Shown here piece after piece: positions 42,025 through 50,381 of a stretch of DNA of 64,000 nt. The notes beneath the pieces are model-generated. The model did not search any database. It was not told where the DNA came from and saw nothing but the letters and a program-made list of their open reading frames with translations. The position numbers were made by a program, and so were the translations under genes. Position 1 is the first letter of the stretch, and each line of letters begins with the position of its first letter. This DNA is from Paenibacillus apiarius (GTDB lineage: Bacteria; Bacillota; Bacilli; Paenibacillales; Paenibacillaceae): positions 2,832,501 through 2,896,500 of the forward strand of contig NZ_JAFFHZ010000001.1 of NCBI RefSeq assembly GCF_017052585.1. Direction: 5' to 3'.

Positions 42025-43782
42025 ATGTACGTGGCCCTCAAGGAAACCCTGCTGCAAGTTCTCATTGCTTGTATTCCGGCGTTCTCTTGGCAGCTCTGCT
42101 CCATCAAGCCGGAGCGAGCGGCGCGAGCGCCGGTTATTACTGGACTGACATCTGCTTTATCCGTATTTCTTTGCATGGTGTTCTCATTTTATATGGATAC
42201 GGCGCAACCCTTTGATTTCCGGTTGCTTCCGTATATGCTCGGGATTTGGTACGGAGGTTACCGTATCGGGCTTGTCATCGCCTTGCTCTACCTGATCATG
42301 GTGTTCGGCTTTCAAGGATTTCAACAGCCGCAAACGATTTGGGGCGATGCGCTTATTTATTTAACGCCGTTTATTTTTGCTTTCATTAATAAATTCCGGC
42401 AATCTGGATTGCGGATGCGCCTATTTATTTTTCTTGCCTTTTCCTTGCTTGGTATTCTGCTTTATTACGGTTTTTATGCAACCGCTTCACCGCATGAAAA
42501 GATATTTTCCTTCACCGATTGCAAAATGATGCTGTTCATGGCTATGTTCGCTATCGCATTTCTGGTTACCGCCAGCCTGCTCATTTATTTGATTGAAGAA
42601 ACGCGGGAGAAGGCTTTTTTGCAGCAAGGATATCAGACGGTCTCCCGGCGGTACCGGGAAGAAGTCGAGAAGGTTAGTCAAATATTGAATACAGCGCCGC
42701 TGTGCGTAATTGCTATTGATATCGAAACGAGAATTACGGCACTTAACGATAAAATGATTGAAGGAATCCTGTTGCAGGTGCCCAATGTCACACGGGCTGA
42801 TTTAATCGATCGGCCGCTAAGCGAATTGCTGCAGAAGATGGGGGACAATCCGAATCAGTTCATCATTCTGGAGGGGGCTCTGCAAGGGGGAATCGTGGAC
42901 GGGGAAGTAGCCCGGTTCGGAGATCGGGAGTATTACATCCTTGCCAATGCCATTCGAAGTCAGGAGACGGGAGAAGTCGTCGGGGCAGTCGGCATGGCGC
43001 ACGATATCACGGAGCTGACCCAACTGCGCACCGAAATCGGCAATATGGAGCGGCTTCATCTGGTTGGGCAAATGGCTGCGAGCATTACTCATGAAATCCG
43101 CAATCCGATGGCTGTTATTCGCGGTTTCATGCAGCTGATGCAAGAGAAGAGCCCTGATAATTTGCAAAATTATTTTCATATCGTAATGGATGAGATTGAC
43201 CGGGCGAACGGAATCATTAATGATTTTTTGGCGCTGGCACAAAATCGAATCGTAGAGAAGGAACAAGTCCATCTTCACGATATCATTCACCAGCTCTCTC
43301 CGCTGCTCTGGGCGGATGCGAACCTCCGCGGTCAGCAAATCGTATTCCGGCTCACCGAATACGATTCTATTCCGACGCTGTACTTAAATACCAAGGAGAT
43401 GAAGCAGCTCATTCTGAACTTGGCGCGGAATGCGATGGAGGCGATGGAAGCCTCTGATACGGAGGGGGTGCTGACTTTAGAAACGGTACTCGTTCCGCAA
43501 GGCGTCCAGCTTCGGGTGCGCGATACGGGACCGGGCATTCCTCAGGCAGAGCTGGAGAAGCTGTTCGAGCCTTTCTACACGACCAAATCAAAAGGAACGG
43601 GGCTCGGCCTGCCTTTGTGCTTGAGCATTATGGAGCGGCATAAGGGGACGATCGAGGTATTCAGTTCGGATGAAGGAACCGTCTTTGAAGTGACGTTCCG
43701 GTTACATGCCGACGATTCGGAGGGGAGTTGCCCATCACTCAATGATGCTAAGGCCCCCGCAACCGCATTGAACCTATCGTAA
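42025..43782 (+). CDS. KinB-like sporulation-type sensor histidine kinase
   Basis: A 585-residue kinase. Six or so N-terminal membrane helices form a 5TMR-LYT-like sensor (LLPYMLGIWYGGYRIGLVIALLYLIMVFGF). A PAS-like domain follows (residues ~225-330), then the HisKA box ASITHEIRNPMAVIRGF with the phospho-acceptor His near 356, and the ATPase with N box NLARNAMEAM, DTGPGIP, FEPFYTTKSKGTGLGL. This build matches KinB, which feeds the Spo0A phosphorelay. No response regulator is adjacent, consistent with phosphorelay use. RBS AGAGGAGA before ATG 42025. Confidence 0.88.
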   Translation: MYVALKETLLQVLIACIPAFSWQLCSIKPERAARAPVITGLTSALSVFLCMVFSFYMDTAQPFDFRLLPYMLGIWYGGYRIGLVIALLYLIMVFGFQGFQQPQTIWGDALIYLTPFIFAFINKFRQSGLRMRLFIFLAFSLLGILLYYGFYATASPHEKIFSFTDCKMMLFMAMFAIAFLVTASLLIYLIEETREKAFLQQGYQTVSRRYREEVEKVSQILNTAPLCVIAIDIETRITALNDKMIEGILLQVPNVTRADLIDRPLSELLQKMGDNPNQFIILEGALQGGIVDGEVARFGDREYYILANAIRSQETGEVVGAVGMAHDITELTQLRTEIGNMERLHLVGQMAASITHEIRNPMAVIRGFMQLMQEKSPDNLQNYFHIVMDEIDRANGIINDFLALAQNRIVEKEQVHLHDIIHQLSPLLWADANLRGQQIVFRLTEYDSIPTLYLNTKEMKQLILNLARNAMEAMEASDTEGVLTLETVLVPQGVQLRVRDTGPGIPQAELEKLFEPFYTTKSKGTGLGLPLCLSIMERHKGTIEVFSSDEGTVFEVTFRLHADDSEGSCPSLNDAKAPATALNLS

Positions 43783-43818
43783 ACGTTCGTTATGATGGAG
43801 CATATGGGGGGGAGCCGC

Positions 43819-44601
43819 ATGAATGTGCTTCAAATCGGAAATGTAACAATCAATTGGGAGTTGTTTGTCAGCTTTGCCTCTTTTCTGATTGCGGTCTTGA
43901 TCATTTCACTTCGCTCACGCATGGAAGGGCAAGCTTTGCGTCATTATACCGACTGGGCGCTTACGGTAGCAGTTCTGTTTATTTTGAACGAAAAGCTCGG
44001 ATTTCTTTGGGATTCCCCATCAATTATATGGCAGCAGCCGCGCACGCTGCTTTACTTGAACGGAACTTCAGCGAACGGCACTATGCTGCTCCTGCTGGGA
44101 ATAGCCGTATGGACGACTATATATGTGCATAAAGGCAATCTTTCATATAAGGTGCTGTTGGATCTGTTGGCTCACGGGATATTTACGTGGATTGCCGCCT
44201 ATGGCTGGATCTACACGCTGAACGGGGCTAATGCCCCGGGCTTTACGCCGCTGCCATTGCCAAGCGGATTTACGGCTCACGGGCTGCCTCCGGCGGAAAC
44301 ATTGGCCTGCCTCGTTCTGCTCGCCGGTATGTGGGTGCTCCGCCGCCCGTTGGGCACACTGGCGGATGCCCAGCTTGGCTTTCTGGCAGGAGGAAGCCTC
44401 GGCATGCTGGGCAGCTACTTCAAGCCGTACGATTCGCTCTGGCTTGGATTGGGAAATGAGCAATGGCTGTATGCCGTCATGTTGGCCGCAGGCTATGTCG
44501 CTGTGCGCCACCGTGAACAGATGCAGCGGCAAGATTCGGCAAGACCAGTTGCACATGAACGGGCTGAACCGGAGCCGGAGGCTGACGAGCAGACCTTATG
44601 A
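43819..44601 (+). CDS. Integral membrane protein of unknown function
   Basis: A 260-residue protein with about seven predicted membrane helices, starting MNVLQIGNVTINWELFVSFASFLIAVLI, and a hydrophilic acidic tail. The periodic pattern and the NGTSANGTMLL / LLAHGIFTWIAAYGW segments do not match a family I can name. ATG 43819 follows GGGGGGAG; two upstream in-frame ATGs (43792, 43807) have no site. It begins 36 bases after the kinase gene with no terminator between, so it may be co-transcribed and could modulate the kinase, but that is inference. Confidence 0.7.
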   Translation: MNVLQIGNVTINWELFVSFASFLIAVLIISLRSRMEGQALRHYTDWALTVAVLFILNEKLGFLWDSPSIIWQQPRTLLYLNGTSANGTMLLLLGIAVWTTIYVHKGNLSYKVLLDLLAHGIFTWIAAYGWIYTLNGANAPGFTPLPLPSGFTAHGLPPAETLACLVLLAGMWVLRRPLGTLADAQLGFLAGGSLGMLGSYFKPYDSLWLGLGNEQWLYAVMLAAGYVAVRHREQMQRQDSARPVAHERAEPEPEADEQTL

Positions 44602-44664
44602 AAGGATAGGCTTCCCTTTCCTTGCGCATAATAGAAGCGACATAGCGGAAAGGAGGCCCATGCG

Positions 44665-44784
44665 ATGAACAGTCAAGACTCGAAAGCGCAGGAGCGTCAA
44701 AAGGAAGAAAACCGTAAGAACAAGTCTGACGGAAACATTGTCGTAGATAAGAAGTTGGATGGACCTAACCGTCCTTCCACGTAA
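44665..44784 (+). CDS. Tiny hydrophilic protein (39 residues)
   Basis: ATG 44665 is preceded by AAAGGAGG at good spacing and opens a 40-codon frame rich in Lys, Glu, Asn and Asp (MNSQDSKAQERQKEENRKN...) ending DGPNRPST. There is no membrane segment or Cys. The composition and size recall small spore or stress proteins of Bacilli, but I do not recognise a family. Codon use is like the neighbours, and the strong ribosome site is the main support. Confidence 0.6.
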   Translation: MNSQDSKAQERQKEENRKNKSDGNIVVDKKLDGPNRPST

Positions 44785-44944
44785 CGGTTATGGGGTTATG
44801 CGAGGGACAGCGAAGATTCCGATCGCGGGATCTGCGGCTTTCCCTTGCTTTACGTCGCCGCAAATGGTTAAATATTTAACGATAGCTTATATCGCAATAA
44901 ATCTATCAACGGAATTATTTTTATAAGGTAAGGAGTGAGCACTG

Positions 44945-45379
44945 ATGTCCATGTCTTTTGAGCAATATATGAGTGATATGGTTCAGCCAATGCGCGACGA
45001 GCTAACTTCCATCGGCTGTGTTGAGCTGCGTACAGCAGAGGAAGTGGAACAACAATTGCCTGCAGCGAAGGGCACCGCATTGGTTGTCGTGAATTCGGTA
45101 TGCGGGTGTGCGGCTGGACAATGCCGTCCAGGCGTGCGTAAAGCGCTGGAACACGAGGTGACACCGGATCATTTGTTCACCGTGTTTGCCGGTCAAGACA
45201 AAGAAGCGACGGCGAAGGCCCGCGAATACTTCGCGCCGTTTCCTCCGTCTTCTCCATCCATCGCATTGATGAAGGATGGCGAGTTGGTGCATTTTATTGA
45301 GCGTCATAGTGTAGAAGATCGCTCGGCGGAAGATATCGCAGCAGATTTGAAGGCTGCATTCGATCGCTTCTGCCGTTAA
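44945..45379 (+). CDS. Bacilliredoxin (BrxA/BrxB family)
   Basis: A 144-residue thioredoxin-like protein of the YphP/YqiW family, which removes bacillithiol from mixed disulfides on proteins. The active site is NSVCGCAAG (Cys53 and Cys55), the C-G-C motif diagnostic of the family. An extra Cys follows at AAGQCRPG. Length equals the B. subtilis proteins. ATG 44945 follows AAGGAG. It implies that the organism makes bacillithiol, though no synthesis genes are in the window. Confidence 0.93.
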   Translation: MSMSFEQYMSDMVQPMRDELTSIGCVELRTAEEVEQQLPAAKGTALVVVNSVCGCAAGQCRPGVRKALEHEVTPDHLFTVFAGQDKEATAKAREYFAPFPPSSPSIALMKDGELVHFIERHSVEDRSAEDIAADLKAAFDRFCR

Positions 45380-45404
45380 GAAGACGAAAAGCATGCACTG
45401 ATAG

Positions 45405-45434
45405 CCCCGCGCCGTTATGGTGCGGGGATTTTTA
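45405..45434 (+). terminator. Terminator after the bacilliredoxin gene
   Basis: CCCCGCGCC pairs with GGTGCGGGG over a 5-base loop, followed by ATTTTTA. Confidence 0.88.
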
Positions 45435-45468
45435 CAAAGAGCAGCAGGAATAGGAAGGAGACGAGACG

Positions 45469-46278
45469 ATGAGCTTACAACAAGACATAGTGAAGCGATT
45501 CGGCGTACAACCGCAAATTGATGTGAATGCAGAAATCCGCAAGCGCGTGGACTTTTTGAAGCGATATGTGAAAAATTCCGCAACGGCGGGACTTCTCATT
45601 GCGATTAGCGGCGGAATAGACAGCGCGGTCGTTGCCGGTTTGTGCAAGCAAGCGACGGATGAGCTGACGAACGAGTCGGGACAACAATATATGACACTTG
45701 GCGTGTTTCAGCCGTTCGGCAATCAAGCGGACATTTCGGACAGCTATGCCGTGGCGCAAGCGTTTGGACTCAAGCATACGGTGGAGACGAACATTGAAGA
45801 TGCGGTGAACGAGGTGACGCTTGAGGTGGAGCAAGGCTTCAAGCAATTGAACCAGCCGCGCCACCTCAGCATTCCGGGCAAAGGGAACGTGAAGGCGCGC
45901 GTCCGCATGGTGACGCAATACGCTCTTGCCTTTGACTTGAATTTGCTTGTCGTGGGCACGGATCATGCATCCGAAGCATTAACCGGGTTCTATACGAAGT
46001 GGGGCGACGGCGCCGTGGATATTACGCCGCTATCTTCACTCAACAAACGTCAAGTTCGCCAATTGGCAGCTCATATGGGCGTTCCAAAGAGCGTGATCGA
46101 CAAGGTGCCGACGGCCGGTCTGTGGGAGGGCCAGACAGACGAGAAGGAGCTCGGCATTTCCTACGACCATAATAGCGACTATTTGGAAGGCAAAGACGTG
46201 CCTGATGATGTGCGCGAGAAAATCGAGCGCCAATACCGCAAGACTGAACACAAGCGCTCGCCCATACCTGGAATTTAG
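45469..46278 (+). CDS. nadE: NH3-dependent NAD+ synthetase
   Basis: A 269-residue enzyme converting nicotinate adenine dinucleotide to NAD+ with ATP and ammonia. Motifs: the pyrophosphatase loop AISGGIDSAVVAGL, VKARVRMVTQYALA, VVGTDHASEALTGFYTKWGDGAVDITPL, and the C-terminal HKRSPIPG. It lacks a glutaminase domain, so it uses free ammonia. The length matches the homodimeric Bacillus type. RBS AAGGAGACGAG before ATG 45469; a terminator follows. Confidence 0.95.
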   Translation: MSLQQDIVKRFGVQPQIDVNAEIRKRVDFLKRYVKNSATAGLLIAISGGIDSAVVAGLCKQATDELTNESGQQYMTLGVFQPFGNQADISDSYAVAQAFGLKHTVETNIEDAVNEVTLEVEQGFKQLNQPRHLSIPGKGNVKARVRMVTQYALAFDLNLLVVGTDHASEALTGFYTKWGDGAVDITPLSSLNKRQVRQLAAHMGVPKSVIDKVPTAGLWEGQTDEKELGISYDHNSDYLEGKDVPDDVREKIERQYRKTEHKRSPIPGI

Positions 46279-46292
46279 CCAGTGCTGCGTGC

Positions 46293-46340
46293 CGCACCCT
46301 GGAGGCTTTGACAAAAGCTTCGGGGTGCTTTCTTTTTTTG
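46293..46340 (+). terminator. Terminator after nadE
   Basis: GCACCC-(GGAGG)-CTTT pairs with AAAG-(CTTCG)-GGGTGC, followed by TTTCTTTTTTT. Confidence 0.75.
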
Positions 46341-46403
46341 CTATGCTGTGCTGTGCAAGCAAGAGGGCGCTATCATGCTGGGCTGTTCTACCCTTCGTAT
46401 TAT

Positions 46404-46560
46404 CCTTTGCTCAATCCCCCCTTTCCTCAGAAGTACGCTTATTTTTGTTAACGGGGTGCCGTCTGAACATCCAGGTTCCTTCCTTTTGCTCAATCTCCCC
46501 TTCCGTCAGAAGCTGTTTTCTTTTGTTAATTGGACCGCAAACGTAAAATATCCAAAAGGG
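46404..46560 (+). repeat. Degenerate ~79-bp tandem repeat, two units
   Basis: Unit 1 begins CCTTTGCTCAATC near 46404 and unit 2 CCTTTTGCTCAATC near 46482. Both continue with CCCCTT..TCAGAAG, about ten variable bases, then TTTTGTTAA, G-rich bases and (A)ATCCA. The minus strand at 22561-22605 carries the first half of the same pattern, and 46605-46620 on the minus strand has TTCTCCCCTTCATTCAG. A dispersed non-coding repeat family is likely. Confidence 0.55.
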
Positions 46561-46787
46561 ACCAATGCGAGGCATTACTCCTCTTTTTCCGTTTTTCCTG
46601 AATGAAGGGGAGAACGGGCATAAGCGAAGAAATACGATAGGTTTGTCCCGTCAGAGCCAACTCAATCCGCTAGTGGCAATCACTGAACTACATTTTGCCG
46701 GGGTTGGTGACATTGGATTTCATGCCGTGCTTTGCACTCTTGCCGCTCCTGGTGAAAACAGTGCGGTTTAAACACTAACTATACAAA

Positions 46788-46830
46788 AAAAGGTGAAGCA
46801 GAAGTGATGTCTGCTCCACCATATTTTTTT
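46788..46830. terminator. Bidirectional terminator
   Basis: GGTGAAGCAGA pairs with TCTGCTCCACC (one mismatch), with A7 before and T7 after the stem, so it can terminate on both strands. Confidence 0.8.
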
Positions 46831-46860
46831 GGTGCTATTATTTTACGAAGTCTGATATGG

Positions 46861-47274
46861 TTATACTGCCTGAGGCATGCCGACGGTTGATTCGCGGGAG
46901 AACAATGCTGTCAATCGAGGACGCTGCTCTGGTGAAGCGCATTGCTCGGAGATTAGCTTGCATGCGAGGCTGCATGCTTGTTCCATAGCCGCCTCGGAGC
47001 CGGCCGTAACGAGCAGGCCGCGTGAGTCAACATAGGCAATCAGCATCTCGTCCGCACGGAGGGTGCTCTTCAACCGCAGCGGAGATTCGGGATGATTCAA
47101 TTCCTCTTGACTGTAGATCAGGATACTGTGCTCGGGAAACAGGGCGGGTTCAACAAACCGGACATGGCACTGTTCCACGGAATGCCTTGTAAGCGATACC
47201 AACAATTGCTGCAACGCGAAGATGGATTGCTGCCTTGCAATGCTTGTGCTCGGGGCCGAATAAATGGTTGTCAT
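46861..47274 (-). CDS. Protein of unknown function
   Basis: A 137-residue soluble protein not recognised. It has helical N-terminal and C-terminal parts and a central beta region (HSILIYSQEELN, EMLIAYVDSRGLLVTAGSEAAMEQACSLACKLI). Three Cys lie in the C-terminal half. The start at 47274 follows a strong AAGGAGGAT, and the coding pattern is good. It is downstream of the NhaC gene on the same strand but 176 bases away. No signal peptide or membrane segment. Confidence 0.65.
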   Translation of the reverse strand: MTTIYSAPSTSIARQQSIFALQQLLVSLTRHSVEQCHVRFVEPALFPEHSILIYSQEELNHPESPLRLKSTLRADEMLIAYVDSRGLLVTAGSEAAMEQACSLACKLISEQCASPEQRPRLTALFSRESTVGMPQAV

Positions 47275-47450
47275 ATGGTATCCTCCTTGCTGCTTGCTGT
47301 CCTCCCAGACAACGGCATATCTGAAAGATTACCCGTATTTTATCAGAATGAAACAAAAAACAAGCGAACGGAATGTGGCACATTTGCGAAATTTGAGCAC
47401 ATGAAAAGGCCCTTATCCCGTTCTAGCTTCCGGCGTCCGGTCCGCCGCGT

Positions 47451-48806
47451 CTAGCTCGAGAGAGAAGAGGCGCGGCGGACAGTGTGCGAGCGGCGTTGAT
47501 TCAAGCAAGACACGAGCAGCGTCCACAGCGGGATGCTCCATAAGAAGGCGGCATAGGGAGCATATGAATGAACCGGAACGTTCAATATGGTGCCGCACAG
47601 CACGGCCAGCATATTCCAAGGGATTATGGCCGCGAAGACAAGCGCGGTATCAGCCACGACCCGGGATAGTTGCTCCTTCGGGAACCGCTCGGACCAGAGC
47701 GGGAGCACGCCTCGTCCCGCCATCATGATTGGAAGTGTCTGCGTACAGGAGACGAGGGCCAGCGCGAGTCCGTATAGACCGACTCGGGCGGTCGCTCCGG
47801 ACATCGAAGTGTTCTCTCCGATAAAGGCGGCCATATAGGGTTCCAGACTTCGCGTCGATTCCAAAATTCCATTAAACGCCCCGGCCAGCGCGATTAACAA
47901 GACAAGCTCAATGACTGGCAGCACCCCCTTCGTATGCAGAGAAGGAAGCGCGGCATTTTCGTATCCGAAGAGCATCCCATTCAGCCAGGCGGATGGTTCC
48001 GTTCCTTGCAGCCAAGAGCCGATAATGATCGCCGTCACGCTGGCCAGCATGAAGGCATAACGCGTTTTCCAACGCAGCACAATCGCAACGACTAAAGCCG
48101 CAGCGGGTGCAATGAGCCACGGACTGAAGGTGAAACTGCTGCGGAACGCCTCCATTCGCAGCGCTTCCGCTGGCACCGACCAGCCTCCTGCGATGTCACA
48201 CAACACAAAGATAAACGTGGCGGTCGCCAAGCCGAGCAGTGTCGTGGGCACAAACGCCGGATATTGGCGTCCGACGGTCGTTCCGGCCGAATCGGCGACG
48301 AGGCGATGCGTGCTCGAAAACGGAGAGGTGCGGTCTCCGACGAATGCTCCCGAGACTAGCGCCCCGGCCATTAGCGGCAACGGCACTCCGGCGATTGCCG
48401 CTACCCCCATCATCGGAATGCCGACGGCGCTAAGCGTTCCGGTCGATGTGCCTAGCAACATGGAGAAGAGGGCTGAGAACCAGAACGTCAGGGTTGTCAT
48501 GAAGGCGGGAGCAATCCACTGCAATCCTTGTTCGATCAGGTACGGAATCGTGCCGCTCAAGGTCCATACCGGTATCATCAGTCCGACCATAATGAGAATC
48601 CAGATGACCTCTATCGTATGCTTGGCGCCTTCGCGCATGTACCTGAAAAGAACGGGCCAAGCAGTGCCTTGCCGCCGAGAAAGGGCAGTCAGGCTTATAA
48701 AGCCGGCGGCAAAGCCAATAATAAGCGGGATATGCAATAAATAAGCTGCGGCAAGTCCCGCAATCGTTATCAAAATGACGGTGATTAATTGGCGCTTCGT
48801 TAACAT
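47451..48806 (-). CDS. nhaC: NhaC-family Na+/H+ antiporter
   Basis: A 451-residue membrane antiporter with about eleven to twelve helices. Family features include FAAGFISLTALSR, the conserved GTSTGTLSAVGIPMMGVA region, and GAFVGDRTSPFSSTHRLVADSAGT, where the Asp-Arg-Thr-Ser-Pro block is the hallmark of NhaC. It exchanges cytoplasmic sodium (or an organic acid pair, as in malate/lactate members) for protons. The start at 48806 is preceded by CAGGAG at slightly long spacing. It follows the hydrolase gene by 96 bases on the same strand. Confidence 0.9.
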   Translation of the reverse strand: MLTKRQLITVILITIAGLAAAYLLHIPLIIGFAAGFISLTALSRRQGTAWPVLFRYMREGAKHTIEVIWILIMVGLMIPVWTLSGTIPYLIEQGLQWIAPAFMTTLTFWFSALFSMLLGTSTGTLSAVGIPMMGVAAIAGVPLPLMAGALVSGAFVGDRTSPFSSTHRLVADSAGTTVGRQYPAFVPTTLLGLATATFIFVLCDIAGGWSVPAEALRMEAFRSSFTFSPWLIAPAAALVVAIVLRWKTRYAFMLASVTAIIIGSWLQGTEPSAWLNGMLFGYENAALPSLHTKGVLPVIELVLLIALAGAFNGILESTRSLEPYMAAFIGENTSMSGATARVGLYGLALALVSCTQTLPIMMAGRGVLPLWSERFPKEQLSRVVADTALVFAAIIPWNMLAVLCGTILNVPVHSYAPYAAFLWSIPLWTLLVSCLNQRRSHTVRRASSLSS

Positions 48807-48902
48807 GACGGTAAAGCATCTCCTGTCTTCATGTCGCTGATGCAGTTGATGCAATTCGAAGGTGCGGTATGAATTGGCAAAGTATGCGATGATGACATGC
48901 AG

Positions 48903-49766
48903 CTAGCGGGACTGGGCTTGCAGCCAACTGGCCGTGGCATCCAGCGCCGCTTCCAATTCCGGAGTCGTGCCTCGGAATGGGTGAACGGCGTTAAAGGTGT
49001 GTCCGCCGCCTTCAATCGTAATCCATTCTGCTGCCGGGTAACTCGCAACGAGACGGGCCGATCCGTCACGGAGGCCTGGCAGGTCATCCGAGCCTTGAAT
49101 GAGCGCCATAGGAAACGAGGCGGAGGCTACACGGCCGATCAGGTCATATCGTTCGCGGTTGGCTTCCAAGTCTTCAAGCATGACACGGTCAAGCGGCAGC
49201 GCTTCGCCGGTGCGCGCATTGACGACCTTCGAACGCCCGGATGTCCGCATCTCTTGCTTCTGCTCGGCGGTGAACAAATCCATATTGGTTACACCGTTCC
49301 ATGTAATGACGCCTGCGATTTCCTCTGGATGTTCGAGCGAATAGAGCAGGCTGCTTGCTCCGCCGCGGCTGTGTCCCAGCAGGTAGACAGGCGCTTCCGG
49401 GCCGATGTGACAGCCGGGAGCGGCCTGCTGCAACCATTGATTGAAGTCCCCGCTGCCAATCCACTGAAGCAAAGCAGTCAGATCCTCCTGCTCCCGCTCA
49501 TACGTGTTGACGGCAAAGCGTTCGGGCTCATCAAAGCGGTCGAGCGATGGACCGACACCGTTATATGTAAAATTGAAGGTGATCGTGAGCAGGCCGCTTC
49601 GCTCTGCCAACTGTTCCGCCGCATAGGGGAACATGCCCCAGTCTTTAAAGCCTTTGTAGCCGTGAGCGATAATAAGCACGCCCTGCTTCTTCTGCTGCTC
49701 CGGAATAAATACATCGCCGCGCAGCGTACGATGTTCCTCCCAGCTTTTTTCAAAAGAATGTCTCAT
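48903..49766 (-). CDS. Alpha/beta hydrolase (dienelactone hydrolase/esterase type)
   Basis: A 287-residue cytoplasmic hydrolase. The oxyanion loop IIAHGYKGFKDWG, the nucleophile elbow LLGHSRGGA, an acid in IQGSDDLPG and the terminal His in EGGGHTFN make a full Ser-Asp-His triad. The HGYKGFKDWG start of the fold is typical of a Bacilli acyl-esterase-like group with unknown natural substrates. The start at 49766 follows AAGGAGGTAGG. It is divergent from the ytrA operon and upstream of nhaC. Confidence 0.85.
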   Translation of the reverse strand: MRHSFEKSWEEHRTLRGDVFIPEQQKKQGVLIIAHGYKGFKDWGMFPYAAEQLAERSGLLTITFNFTYNGVGPSLDRFDEPERFAVNTYEREQEDLTALLQWIGSGDFNQWLQQAAPGCHIGPEAPVYLLGHSRGGASSLLYSLEHPEEIAGVITWNGVTNMDLFTAEQKQEMRTSGRSKVVNARTGEALPLDRVMLEDLEANRERYDLIGRVASASFPMALIQGSDDLPGLRDGSARLVASYPAAEWITIEGGGHTFNAVHPFRGTTPELEAALDATASWLQAQSR

Positions 49767-49901
49767 TAATCCTACCTCCTTGCTAGTACAATATTCACGC
49801 CTCATTGTAACATAGAACATCTGCAATGGAGCACGCAACTCCTAATGTAAAGATTATTTAATGTGCGGTCATTTCTACTTTTGCAACGGGCGAATCGAAG
49901 C

Positions 49902-49930
49902 TTGACACGTGCATATACGGAGTGTACTAT
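49902..49930 (+). promoter_or_regulatory. Promoter of the ytrA operon
   Basis: TTGACA (49902-49907) and TACTAT (49925-49930) are 17 bp apart, a near-consensus sigma-A promoter. Its -10 box overlaps the start of the YtrA operator. Confidence 0.82.
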
Positions 49931-49954
49931 GTGTACTAGTTGAAGTAGTACACT
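49930..49954 (+). promoter_or_regulatory. YtrA-type operator
   Basis: TGTGTA-N13-TACACT, matching the AGTGTA-N13-TACACT pattern known for YtrA regulators. The wider half-sites GTGTACTA and TAGTACAC are perfect complements separated by 7 bases. A further direct copy of GTGTACTA at 49922-49929 overlaps the -10 box. Confidence 0.8.
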
Positions 49955-49991
49955 ATTAGTGCCGCGAAATAAACGGAGAAAGGAGGATGTC

Positions 49992-50381
49992 ATGTTTCGT
50001 TTGCAAGAGCGAAGTGCCACACCCATATACGAACAGATTGTGGAGCAAATGAAGGCTCTGGTTGCCAAAAATGTAATGCAGCCCGGAGATAAAGTGCCTT
50101 CGGTGCGTGAATTGTCCTCCATGCTGGTCGTTAATCCGAACACGGTCAGCAAAGCGTATCAGGAGTTGGAGCGTCAGGGAGTCATCGAAACGCTGCGGGG
50201 CAAAGGCACATTTATCGCGGAATCGGTTGCTCCACCCATGGCAGAGGAGAGGCTGATGAAGTTGAAGGATGAAATGAACCGCATTGCCGTAGAAGCGAAG
50301 CATCTGGGGCTCGAGCGGGAGGAGTTCATTGAGATGGTTAAACAAGCATGCGAGGTATGGTGGAGGGATGATGAATCATGA
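49992..50381 (+). CDS. ytrA: GntR-family regulator, YtrA subfamily
   Basis: A 129-residue short GntR repressor. The winged helix is typical (IYEQIVEQMKALVAKNVMQPGDKVPSVRELSSMLVVNPNTVSKAYQELERQGVIETLRGKGTFI), followed by a ~50-residue helical dimerisation tail, the YtrA arrangement without an acyl-binding domain. Homologues repress ABC transporter operons and are relieved by cell-wall-active antibiotics. ATG 49992 follows AAAGGAGG. The stop overlaps the ATPase start (ATGA), and its operator overlaps its promoter, so it is autoregulated. Confidence 0.92.
   Translation: MFRLQERSATPIYEQIVEQMKALVAKNVMQPGDKVPSVRELSSMLVVNPNTVSKAYQELERQGVIETLRGKGTFIAESVAPPMAEERLMKLKDEMNRIAVEAKHLGLEREEFIEMVKQACEVWWRDDES

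Larger units (their letters stand above)
46279..46860. other. 582-bp intergenic region with degenerate repeats
   Basis: Between convergent genes. After the nadE terminator come two tandem copies of an ~79-bp degenerate repeat and a third partial inverted copy. Several short open frames cross it but none has a ribosome site or sensible composition. A bidirectional terminator closes the region. Confidence 0.65.

Noticed and set aside
46205-46771. Several short plus-strand frames after nadE
   Set aside because: They cross the nadE end, its terminator and the degenerate repeats; none has a ribosome site.
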